Positions 22,640-35,105 of a stretch of DNA of 45,763 bases are shown in pieces; position 1 is the stretch's first letter, and each line of letters begins with the position of its first letter. Under the pieces are notes generated by a model. That model made no database searches and was not told the origin of the DNA. It saw only the letters and a list, made by a program, of their open reading frames with translations. The DNA is from Ichthyophonus hoferi (Eukaryota > Opisthokonta > Ichthyosporea > Ichthyophonida > Ichthyophonidae), in assembly GCA_002751075.1 (NCBI GenBank), contig NAOQ01000070.1, positions 19,422 to 65,184 of the forward strand, read 5' to 3'. A program made the position numbers and the translations under genes.

Positions 22640-24060
22640 ATAATACATATCGCCAGTCATTACTATATCTCTTCATGGCTTTGTTTCTTGTTTTATAATT
22701 ATAATTGGATCTTACTTCTTTAAGTTGTGATAAACCCAAGTGCTTTAATCTCATTGGACACTCATCCTGTGTTCATGCTATAGCAGGGTGGTTTAGAGTG
22801 TCCACATTTTAAAGTCTAGAGTGATAATAAAAAAGTTACATATTGATATGTAATAATGTTTACGTACTTAAATTTACGTAATTGCGAGGAGTAGGACCCA
22901 CTATGCTTTGACTATCAAATTAAATATAAGCTCCATGATCTTTTTTCTCTGGAATGGTGCAGGCAAAAAGAAAAATGTTTTAAGGCATGCAGGCTGGCTT
23001 CTCGCTACTACCTCACTGGCACATATTGATATAAAAGTATAAATAGAAATAGATTTATAATTTATATATTACCAACAGCATATTTGTTTGCTATTTATTT
23101 ATCAAAAAGCAGTACCACTACCGCCTTTTACAAAATGATATCTGTAGGTTTCATCAATAAACACAACCATCAATTGGATGTAATTCCCATATGCATCTTG
23201 GCTATGAGGCTCTGTGACTTATCTTTTACCTATTACACAATGAACCGTGACTTCGTGTGAAATTTTAATTTCGAATGCCGCAGTAAATACTTCTTCACAC
23301 CTAGTAAGATAAAATTCATTCGTTGTCGCTGGAAGAGCATAGATTGAAGAAAAAATACTGTGTGAGAATAAGCGCTGGTTGATATTATAATTGATTTGGT
23401 AACATACTCTCTGAGCTATGAAAATATGAGCGAACTATTACATCAAATTATTAATGAAAGATCACTAATACTAATATGGTGGAATTTTAATTTTGGGCTT
23501 TTTTTAGTTTTCTTGCAGCATTGGCACGTGTTTGTCGATGAAAGCAATTCTTCATAAGTCGCTTTCAACATGGTAAAAAATAATAGACTATATGCAAAGG
23601 GTAATATAATCAAAACAGTGTTTAGGAATGTTGAAATTAGTTTGATGAATTGCTTCTTTGAGCCGGGTTAATGCTAGAAACATAAGGCGAAAAAAGTGTT
23701 AGACTATGAAGGACTATATCTTTCTATTTCTAACGTTACTCAGTGGCTAGAAATTTCCATTAGGTTGGTATCTGGTATAATGCACTAATGAAATGAGTTT
23801 ATTTAAGATCTATTCCAAAAGATTTAAATGAGATCAGCCAAGTTTTCCCCAAATTAACAATGATATTCCGCAACACTGATGAAATCACAGTCTTTCAGCA
23901 TTCACAAAGACTGATTTGACCTTCAAAATACGAGACCCTTGACACCTACACCATTCCCTTTAGCACTGCATATTACATAACCTTGTGTTGCAAGGGGCCT
24001 AAAACACTCCACTGTTCTTGGATCACAGCGAAACTTCAATTTTTCGACATAAACATGACC
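22640..24060 (-). mobile_element. Decayed DNA transposon, probably Merlin/IS1016-like
   Basis: On the minus strand, coding-like fragments appear in the order expected for a Merlin-type DDE transposase. Near 24,040-23,930 there is a Cys-containing N-terminal block (K-F-R-C-D-P-R-T-V-E-C, then Y-V-I-C-S-A-K-G-N-G). Near 23,290-23,230 an E-I-K-I-S-H-E-V-T-V block follows. Near 23,170-23,110 comes V-F-I-D-E-T, matching the family's first catalytic Asp region (V-E-I-D-E). A block with L-N-H and a basic C-terminal run (L-K-E-V-R-S, then R-N-K-A-M-K-R-Y) follows near 22,800-22,650. In-frame stops and frame changes show that it is long dead. No terminal inverted repeats or target duplications were identified. 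The family call is tentative; another DDE superfamily is possible. Confidence 0.4.
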
Positions 24061-27000
24061 AGTGTATATCCTAAAGCACGCCAGCCTATACGACATGCAC
24101 GCATCAAAGCTCCAATGAGCAGGTTATATTAAAATTTATGTCCACCAATAATATGTAGACCTCATAAGAGCACTTCATTCACAAAATACAAGAAATCCAA
24201 GTCGGTAGCACCATATTTGCTCGTAAACCAAAATATTCAAGGAAGTGCAATCTTTATAAACCTTTATTTGAAGTAAGTTGGAAGGACAGAGTGCCCTACA
24301 GATATGCATTGCCTAAAGCATTTTAACCATGCAGATCAAATTGTTTAGTTGCCCAGTTAGCCTCATGCGACGATTGGCGAATAATCATATATACAATTCG
24401 TATGCTGTTTTATTTGTCCAGCCAATGAAGAATTGCTTCAGGAAAACTGCATGTTCTATTCCAAACACGTTTATGATTGTGGCGTGCGTAGTTTCTTTGT
24501 TACACTTGTTTTTGTAATTTTTCACTTCTAATATCATTCAAAAATGTGAAAACAAGCATCTACGCTTAAGTTTGAACGTGACATCCCAGTTATATAGATA
24601 CTTTTAAACAACAAACTCAATAGTAAGTATGTAATAATCGCTTTTATCGTAAGTATGGCTATTAAATTGATGCCATACATTTATGTGATATAATTAAAAC
24701 CCTACTATGCAATTTTTAATGAAAAAAAAACAATATAAAACCATTTTTCATTTAACAGTGTCTACCAACGTCAACATAGACATAGTTTTGATTTACTCTT
24801 CTCAGACCAATAAGATTTAAAGTCGTCGTTACACAGGCAGGTTATATATAATAGTACAATTGCAACCCGGTCACATCATCAAGAAACATGACATGGATAT
24901 TCGACACCTGTTTACCATTGGCCAATAGTTAAGGAAATTGTCTTCTATTGGCCAATTATTGGCGATAGTAGAATATCCTGTTGGATAAATATGATAATAA
25001 TATAGTAGATATGTTTCTAACTCTTCCAAGCAAACTATAATGAGGCGTGGTAATGAAATAAATGAAGCTCACGAGTCATGCTAAACCATCATTACCTAAT
25101 GATCATTATTCATAAACAGCACGCATATTTTAGATAACAAGGTTGTTTACAATGGCCGTAGTAATCGAAATAAATCAGTATTTTTTTTAAAGAAAAAATT
25201 TAATAGAAAATCATGTACTACTGAGTTGAAGTAATACAAGAGATCCAAAATAATATTATTAAGACTTTGCGTACTAGAGTTATAGGAATAGAGAAATCGA
25301 CGAGTTGCTTAAAGTTTGATGATGTAAGTTTTTGAATTCATCGTCACAGGCTATACAATTAACCGATAAGAACTTGCAAAAATAATTATTAGTCCGTAAA
25401 GCATTGGCCAGATACTTATCAGAACAACTCAACTGTTAGAGTCAGAGAACCTTCAATTGTTATTATTGGGTGAGAGCGTTAAGTTGGAATTTACTATGGA
25501 GTCAGCTGGTAAACAAGAAACATATTCTCTTGTAGAAACAATAAAAGATTAAAAATATTCTGGAACAAAATGTATCGTGTTCCTTCCTACTCAATAGATT
25601 GGTGTAAATCAGGATAACATAAACAATCTTGATCGTTGTTTTAAATTCTTCTCATCCAAGACTTGGCTATTTCATCCCGCAATCAACAATTATCAATTAT
25701 AAGGAAGTTCAATGGCGGCAAACATTTCAGTTGGAAATCAGCCTAATTAGAAAGCTTTCTCAACTTGTAGGTCATCCCTGGGTACGCCAAAATTTATTTG
25801 CAGTGGCCTATTAATGACTTCTATAGGAGGCAGTACCACAGACAAGTGCATCCCAGCCTGTCACTGGAATTATTTGCAGATGAAACCTATTCAGTATGGA
25901 AACATCTTATTAGTTCTGCTGTTGAGCTCAACATAAATAGCCAGAACTGATAGTCCATTGCTCATACCAATTTTTCTAATAAATTACAATATTTATCCTA
26001 CTGTGTAGGGGAAAAAATAATTACTTGCTTATTGTATTTTATTACTTCTTACTAAGAGAGCTATTTCAATTCTCAGTAACCAATTACCATGTAGTTTAAT
26101 TAATCACCCAAATACCCCCGTTATCTATAAAATATGATCTGGATATCAGTAGTTTTTAACATTTTTATCTTTAAATTTAACCACAGTCAATTTCATAAAG
26201 TAATAATGTAGTAATGTATCATGAAACCGGGTTTTCAGTAAAACTTACATGTGCTTTCCGATATTGAGGAAAGAATAAGCTTATATATGACCATTGAAAA
26301 TGGGCACGTACTTAATAATTTAGAGTCATCTTGAATAAATATTTAGTACTCTACCCTTGATCTTAATGTACGATTTAGAAGTGGTATTATTATATATATG
26401 AACAATCCGTATACATGGCAGTTAATGTATATAAAATTCAGTCAGGATTTTAAAGGCAAAACATGGATGCTTAACTATTTTTTTTTTGACAAGGTTTGGC
26501 TTAAGTCGGACTGGCCCATATATTTTTCTTGATTTAAAATATACAGTTTAAGAAATCAACTGTATTTAAGGCATAAGTTGAAAAAATAAAAAGCAATAAA
26601 AAGCCTGATCCCAAAACAATTACAAAGCAGAAAATGACTCAGTATGCCAACTAATAGTCATTATAGCAGGAGCAACCTGTGTCATAGGTACGGTGCCATC
26701 GGCTTATACATTCTTAGGCAACATAGCCGTTAAACAATAAAGGCTAGCTATTTCAATCATACTACATGCTAGGCAGCAACTTAAGCATTATTATCACAAC
26801 CATGATATAGATTTTGAGATAAACCAATTTTTATTCTACTTAGTATAAATAATCTTTTCCAGGTCGTCTCTACAGACAACACAACTTCTTTATCTCATAC
26901 ATTCTTTCTTTCTCCTGTTGTATACAATAATTAGGCGAGCATAGTGACAACCATTATTCTGCACTCATTTAGTGTCTAAAAAATATTCAGACTGATTCAT

Positions 27001-29448
27001 GTCATAAAATCATGTCTCTACATTCTATTGAAACCTGAAACTGACTAGGATCAGCGAATCGTCTGTAGTGGGGTAATTCATAGGGACAAAGCCAGTTCAC
27101 TTGTAGGAGGTAAATTTCTTGAATCGCATTTGGTCTTCTTAATTGTGATCGTGGTATCTTCCGTTGAATCTATTCCAACTCTTACTCTTTTGAACTTCTC
27201 AGTATTAATGGAGATAAATGCCCCTATAGGTATCTACAGTACCTGTGGTAATAGGGATGTATGCATGTTGTGCATAAAAATATGCTAATGTTTACTGGTC
27301 TTTGTCTCTTCTCTTTGAGCTTTCTTTTGTATTTGGTCATAGTCTCTAACAAAAGCAAATTATTTTTAATGTCTCATCAGGTGCCTGCCAATTAAGTTTG
27401 ATTTATTTCTGCTTTTAGAAGTGCAGATGGTTAGCCTGATGGTTAGTATTTTCTACACATGTGTGGGTTTAGAACCATAAAAAAACACCAGTACAACTAA
27501 TGTTCTCTTATACTTGAACAACTAGAATAGCCATTTGGTTTTACTGAATATATAAAACCTTATGTTGTACTATATACATTATATGTTTCTGATTCATGCG
27601 GGGTTGATATAATATTCAGTAAAGTGATGCGCTTATACCATATTTTCTACTAATCAGGTTATTTATAATAAAGTTATTAAGAGAACACCTAGTTATTAAG
27701 CTAATAGTATGTAGAAACTCTAATACTATAATATATATTAGAAAACTATTGTATATGATGTGCTTGATGTAATATTTCAGTTATTTTTTTTTTGCAGTTG
27801 GTTCCTCAAAATTATAGGAGCGTTTTGAATCATGGTCACATGATGTAATTGATAGTTTGTAGGAAACAACGTGATCGCTTGTAATTATAACTTCTGATCT
27901 AAAATTGATCAACACCTTCTTAGCTATATAGTATTAAGTTGTTCATGTATCCTCTTTTGTATATATATATATATATATATATATAAATTAGCATTGTTTG
28001 TGAACATATAATTATAAGGTTATTTATATACTCATGTTGGATATAGGATTATCGGATTACACATGCATAGATAAAAACAAGTGGTCGTACTAATGAGCAT
28101 ATTAGGTAACGATAGCCAATCAACTGAGTCGCTAGGATATTAGATTGATTTAATAGGAGTAGGATACACAGTGGCTCTAGTTGATTAATCACAGGTGTAT
28201 TAATCGTAATCGGTGAAATTTAACACAGATGAGCCGATGAACATATTTATGATCAAAGCCTGCGGCGTAGATATAATTATGTTGGCAAACACATAATAAA
28301 GGGGGGAGAAAATACGATACAAATTAAAAAGAACAATAACCAAAATTTAATAGAGCGAAACAATGAATCCACATATAGACATAAATCAGGATTCTAATAA
28401 CTCACAATGATTCACCACAATTACACCACCAACTGTAGGTGAAATCATGTCATATGCTCATCCAAATGTATATAAGCCATATATTTACACGTCTATTTTA
28501 CAGTTGAAAACACGTGTTTGATCTAGATACCTTTATGGAGTATAATTAGACTAAGACGAGATCTGTAGTCACAATGAATAACCTGTACCCACTTCTCTCC
28601 ATGAAAGCTTGTTCCTAACCTTTTTATATGACTTGTCCCATCTAGTGGATATTATGGTCAATTTGCATTGTAGAATGGGGCATAGCTTTACTATTCCCAG
28701 AAAAGGAGAACTAGTCTTTCAGGATTGGATAACACCATACCCCATGCACTACTATCAATTAAAAAAATAGAGTATTGTTAATAGGGTATTATATATCAAA
28801 TGTCCCCTGTTGTTCGGTTTGTACAAAAGTGCCCGTGCAAGACCTTCTTTTTCCTGAACTCATTGAATGTGATATTCTTCAGCTTTCCATACGTCTGATA
28901 CATCTCCTGGAGGTTCATAGCCATATATGCCTTTGAGGTGAAGAATGCATAGATACTTGTTATTTTAGAACATGATTATGCTTTGCTTTTCTGTCCACAG
29001 ATATAAAGGATGATCCAAGATGCATCTATGGTCAAAATGAAAATTATACGCACCCAATGAATCAGCTTCTCTAATACAATAAGATATTAACAAGATTATG
29101 CAACATCTAGTGTTAGTTTACCCTAAGCACATATCAAAATCTTTATAAATAATTCCAATGGCCAATTGATTGGCAAGATAAGGTCTTGCTTAACTGAATC
29201 TTGAACATACGACATTTAGATAAGTATTCAATGATTAATACAATATATATATATATATATTATAGCCGATATTTGAACCTTTTTGGTACAAAATTGCATA
29301 CTATTGCTTTCAAAATGTATTTTTATAAATGAATTAATTGGGTATACGTTATCTTTTCGTATGACCATATGACTTTTGAAATCAACTAAATAACAAATTG
29401 CGCTCACACATTTTCAGGACAGAATTAATATTACCACATTACCTTATA
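24061..29448. other. Gene desert of over 5 kb with scattered coding-like fossils
   Basis: No intact gene or RNA gene was found. Coding-like scraps occur on minus at about 28,990-28,800 (two overlapping frames both look coding-like), on minus at 27,150-26,820 (a Cys-rich end with C-V-V-C), and on + at 25,629-25,814. All look like mobile-element debris and none can be named safely. TA microsatellites lie at 27,959-27,985 and 29,244-29,264. Confidence 0.5.
24917..24956. promoter_or_regulatory. Pair of ATTGGCCAAT palindromes 30 bp apart
   Basis: The perfect 10-bp palindrome ATTGGCCAAT occurs at 24,917-24,926 and again at 24,947-24,956, with a further ATTGGC at 24,958. Each palindrome contains back-to-back CCAAT boxes, and the 30-bp repeat equals about three helical turns. 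It may be a CCAAT-factor binding site; no gene start is nearby. Confidence 0.4.
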
Positions 29449-29722
29449 GCTTATCAATTCCAAATAAGTCCCATGGAGCTCACATTAACTGCTTTTTAGT
29501 CATAATTTGAGTGTTTACCCTTAAAGAGCCAATGGAAATGATATGTAATCTTTAAGTGGTAGACAATCTTTAACACATTCCTAACGATAACGATATGGCT
29601 TATCAATTCCAAATAAGTCCCATAGAGCTCACTAGCTGCTTTACAGTAAGTTGGCTGTTTATCCTTAAAGAGCCAATGGAAATGAAACATAATCTCTGAC
29701 GTGGTAAACTTTCTTTGATATG
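29449..29722. repeat. Tandem duplication, period 149 bp
   Basis: 'gcttatcaattccaaataag' occurs at 29,449 and 29,598. In each unit it is followed by 'gagctcac', 'gctttt/gcttta' and then 'ccttaaagagccaatggaaatga'. The two units are roughly 80% alike by eye. A minus-strand frame of 78 codons runs through both and repeats the peptide H-F-H-W-L-F-K, but its coding status is unclear. Confidence 0.7.
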
Positions 29723-30390
29723 CCCCAATCAAATAGCATTTTTATATTAATACATTTTTTTCAGTACAGTCAGTAGGTAGACCTAAAAACTATATGTGGC
29801 CGAATACAGTAGTAATGGAGTAGATTATTTTTGGGGCTAAAAGATCAGCTTGTAGCCAAACCAATGATACATAGTATGATCTGAGTGCTTTAGTCGCCAT
29901 TTTTCAATCACTTAAATGGATTTCTACCATAGGTTAAAATTAATGACCAGTCATTAAAGGTATTTTAATAATTATATTTTATCATCCTACAATTTATCAC
30001 TACTATAAGTGCATTAAAATTCCAAGTGAAATTAAAGTTAGCATTAGCCAATCAATCAGATTCCCTCCAAAATATATCCAATGAATATTATTGGGCCATC
30101 ATTAGATCTGGTTCTATTGCCATTACGTTGAATCATGTATATGCCATGCCCCATATATTAGTTATCAGTACTATTACAATATTATAGTATATTAGCATAT
30201 TATTTAGAAGTATGTAACTATAATATATTATAACTTTCCAATAACATTTTATTGTATTTTTATTATATAATTTTATGTATGGGTGGGTTTTGGTAACAAG
30301 TTACGCTGGATATTTTCATTTTAGTACGGTATCTTTTATGATGAGGTCCAGGTGGAAGGTACACTGTGACATTTAAAGTCACCATAAAAC

Positions 30391-30546
30391 ATGCGGCCAC
30401 TGACCACTCCTAATGTACTTGAGCCTAAGTGCTCCCTATCACTACCAATAAACTCCATCTTTAGTGAGGATGGCGACTGGTTAGTAAAAAAAGAACAAGT
30501 GGTTTTGTTTTGTTTTATTACTGGTAGTCTGGGACAACACTTCTAG
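30391..30546 (+). CDS. Candidate 51-codon ORF, possibly an upstream exon
   Basis: ATG at 30,391 opens a frame to TAG at 30,546 with a mixed, protein-like composition (M-R-P-L-T-T-P-N-V-L-E-P, then F-S-E-D-G-D-W-L-V-K-K-E). A donor-like G|GTAGTC near the end could splice it to the downstream DBF4-like gene as an alternative 5' exon, but no acceptor in matching phase was established. It may also be a fossil scrap from the desert to its left. Confidence 0.25.
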   Translation: MRPLTTPNVLEPKCSLSLPINSIFSEDGDWLVKKEQVVLFCFITGSLGQHF

Positions 30547-31410
30547 TAATCCCTTTATTTCTTTCCTTCACTCTTTCACAGTCTCCAAGAATTCACTTCC
30601 ACTTCTTCCCTCCATTCTCTTATATATAAAGATTTATAAACTTACATCTCGTTGGTGGTTAACCGCTCTGGGGTTTGGTTCTTGGCTTACATACATGCAC
30701 CTTTTCCTTCTTTCTATATCTGCCTATCTTATTCTTTTGATTTTGTTGTTCAAAAAAATGTTTTTTTTTTGAATTTCTTTTTTCACCTTATTTTTTTCTT
30801 ATTATTATTTATTGCCATTTTTCATTTTTATATTTTTATTTTATATACATAAAAATATTTATATAACCAGATTAAAGCTATACAGGCTTTCAGCTCTATC
30901 CAAACTGTACCACGATCTTACTTTTCTTTTTCTTTTTCTTTTCTATTTCCTTATCTATTACCCTCCTTTCATCGACACGCTTATTCACCAACATAAATTA
31001 TTTAAACCAAAATTTAAGTTACATACATACCTGCATACCTATATTTCCCCGTAGGCCTTTTGATAGCAGTCCTTGACCAGATAACTGTTTTATTATACTC
31101 TCATAAAACCAAACAGGATTATCTATAATCAACAATCCGGATATATTAGTCGAGTTATATCTACACATATACACAACCTTAGTTCTTGTATAGACATGTA
31201 TATATATTTGCCCCCTTAGGCATTATGGGGCCTTCTCCTTGTATTATTACACCTATATATTCTCAACACTTCCTATCATAACCCAACCCTACTCCCAAAC
31301 CACTATAAACCATTTTGACAAGGCAGCCAGCCGACTTACATCTATACAAACCTAAATACTTACCTACATATATATATCTATACACATTGACTTCTAGTTA
31401 TCCTTAAATT

Positions 31411-34400
31411 ATGAAAATGCCCTGCACTCATCCACATCTCCATGCTAAATCCTACCAGTTCTATGCCAAATATACATCCCCTTCTAACAATCACATACAG
31501 TCTTTATATGTTTCCTCTATGTGAGTTACTATATCCACATCATCAAGCACTTTCTCTGTCCTTATTGGTAGATTCAGGAGAAGTGTATGTAGTGGGAGGT
31601 GACTTACATCGGTGTATGCAGGGAAGATGATGTATATAGTTTCTTTAAGAAGAAGGTGTACGTAGAGAATGATGGCAAAGACATTAGCAAACACTTTGTG
31701 GTATTGGGTGCTGAGCTACAAGGGGTAAGTGCCCTTCTCTCTGATTGGTTTGTGTATGTCGTTATGATTGGTTGATCTATATGTATCCCTATATTCATTG
31801 GCTATCTCCCTGCCCACACCTACCTTCTCACACGTGCCTTTTCTGTTGTTTTTAACCTTCCCATCAAAACCTATTTATGAACCTTTTCATATGTCTCTCC
31901 CTATTTCTCTTTTCTCTTTTTACTTATACATAGTTACGGCTTTAATCACCCGATCACTTTTTTTTCTTTTTTTTTCTTAGTTGCATATGATTGGCAGTTA
32001 TATAATAGTAAGAGGGATAGGGGATGAAGGTAAGGGGTAGATGGAGAGTCTTGGGACTAAAGGTACCTGTAGATAATTCCAGATGAAAGATAAGATATGT
32101 TGACAATTTCATAGCTTTCTTTCTCTCTCTCTCTTACTATTACTATTACTATCACTATTACTACTACTACTACTACTATGATTATTACAATTGCTATTAC
32201 TATTACATTTACATTTACTCTTACTATCAATATTATTACTACTGTTAAAAAAGAAGGAAAAGAGATGATGGAAACTCAAAGAGAGTATTAAGAAAGGGTG
32301 CATATTCTATAGTGTGGCTAGTGGCAGTTGGAAATGGATAGATACAATGCACACCTAAGAGAGAGATGCGCCCTGTTTGAAGTATATCGAGGTGCAAGCC
32401 CACCCTATGTGCCTCTATGGGTGCGTATATATATATATTCAGTAAGGGGAGGGTAGAGCCAGACCTCACTTCATTACTCATTACATACAGGCACTCACCG
32501 CTGAGACCGATGTAGTAATTATTACAGCCCAAGATACATTAGGCCCAGAAAGGTAATAGGAAAGACCACATGTCACAACACATGTTATTCACACCTCATT
32601 CTAGTCTATAAACTTTCCCTATTCTATTATATCCCTATACTTTCTCTTAGCCCCATACTATACCACACCATAACAATACGATATAATCACATCCCTCCCA
32701 CTCCTACCTTATCCATAACTCTTCTACATCTCCGTTGGTTTTTACTCTATCCCCCCCCTCCAACCTTGTTTCTTCTCCTTCTCCTTTTACACTTCACGGG
32801 CTGTTAACTGCAAAACCAAGTCCTTTAATAGCTTTTAGTCATTTAATATTGCGGATTAATCCTTTTTTCTTGCTCCCATTGCTCCTGTCCTGTCGACAAG
32901 GTTGTATTAGGTACTCTGTCTCAGTACTCATTTGTGAATTATCATCATGGACGTTATCTTGCACTGTCTCCCTCTGCCTCCCTCCCAGGACACCTTCATC
33001 TACACCAATCATTTAACGCTGCTCTTCCTGTCCTATGCAGTAGGGGGTCAGGTCTCTCATCTAGTGATAATCATCATTCAGGATTGGGCAGGAGCCGAAC
33101 AAGTTTTCTATCTGGGTCTGCACACTCCCGTAGTATGCTGGTAGGCATTGTATTCTATCTATATCTACTACTTTAAAGTCTTATATATATATATATATAT
33201 ATATACCCTTAACATAAATTAATGTGTAGTGTTATAGTGTATGGTAAGATATGGTATGGTATGATAAGATATGGTGGGATATGATATAGTATTGTATAGC
33301 AAGGTATAGTAAGATATGATATGATTTGATATGATATGATATGATATGATATGATATGATGTAATATGATATATTCACTTGCATGCTGTACAGATTGCTG
33401 CCTAATTCCTATATACCACCTTAGTTTACTTGGTCTTATCCTGTCATGCCTGTTCCATACCTCTCCATTGTATCTTATCCAATCATATTATGCCATTAGA
33501 TCCTATCGGGTTTTACCTTACTATATATACCCAATCCTATTCTGTACCATACCATGCCATCCTATTATACTACATAATAACCGCCTAGCCTACGTCCATC
33601 AGCATCATTGGCCCACCCCTTATGAATACTAGTACTAGCTCGTGTTTTTCTATAGGGCCTTTTATTATTAAATTTTATTGCTGGGCCCCCACTCGTTGTT
33701 TATTTTTCCTCTCTCTTCTCTAATGACATTTTCTTTCTTTGTATTCTGGCCCATATATATATGATGAAATCTAAAGCGCCTAGCCAATAGTCAGTGATCT
33801 TTGACTCGGCCATAACCCTGTATGATTGGCTCAACAGATGTTGCAGAGCGCACAGAAAAGTGGATCACTGAGATCCAATCTCAGTCTAGCCCATGATTTG
33901 AACATTCCCTGTCTTTATTGGAGAAGTACGCACTTTCCGTGCCTGTCTTTTACCTTTTATAGCCCCATTGGCTCTTACTTCTATACTTGTTCTCAGCTTG
34001 CCTTTATTGCCACCCCATTTCTCTTTGATGTTGTTATCTCCCGCATGATCTTTTCCCACCACCTAATCATTGTTACTTGTTTTCCAGGAGGGGGACTACA
34101 TTTACCAATACCATACTAGGATATATATACTACATCTATCAATATGTAGGCTAATCACTACTCTGCAATACCAACCAACCTATCCCATCCTAGATATTGC
34201 CAGGACAGTGACGTCATGGGCCTCTCTGGGGTCTATTATGGCGGCAGCCAGGACGGCGATTAACCCTATCCCAGGAAAGGGTCTAATTGTATATACAGGA
34301 AGCCGGTAGGTGCACTATTTTCCTTACTATATTATATATTAAGCTATTTTCCCCGTGACCTACGTCATACTTTTGCCCTTACATAGGGGAGTGATGTCCT

Positions 34401-35074
34401 TTCTAACATTTTATATAAAGATGCGTTAGATAATATACTAAGTAGGCCCTGGTGCCTCATCTTAGGATAGCATCTATGCATGGTATCTAATATAGAGGCC
34501 TTCACATGATTGGCTGGGGGTAAGGGGTGGTGGGTAAATAGTAGAAATCATTACTTACTTATTGTCCTATAGAACTATATTAAAATCACCTGTGCTATTA
34601 TTACTAACTGCAACTGATAGGGGATCCTCCCGGCCTTATGTAAAACACTATTATACACCTACACCACATATAGACCTACCTCTACCTTCCACATTCTACG
34701 TCTTATCCTACCTAATTACCATGCTTCCTTTATAAACAATCTCTAGGTCTTGTATCCTGTATTTGTGATGTGACATTCACCCAATGGCACCCTCACAGGA
34801 GCAATGAAGTGTCCTTGTGCGACCCTCCCCCTCATACCACAGTCCTATCTTTTACCCCGGGGTATAACTCTCCCTTCGTCCCTTTGGTAAGAGACCTTAG
34901 TCTATCAGGTGGTAGATAGAGAGGGGGTCGTGATGATTGCACTCACCTGCACTACACTACCCTACTCCCCTACCCCACCTATTACTTTATATATCTCACT
35001 GGCAGGTTAACTATATGCATTGATACATCTAAAAATACTAATACGTATATGTAAATATACATAGATAGATATAA

Positions 35075-35105
<31 letters not shown>

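Noticed and set aside
23340-23400. 'gagaataagcgc' shared with the ORF family at 3,844
   Set aside because: Only 12 matching bases without surrounding similarity.
27430-27480. Possible tRNA-derived SINE with A-box-like 'tagcctgatgg'
   Set aside because: The B-box-like 'ggtttagaacc' has three mismatches and no repeat copies were noticed.
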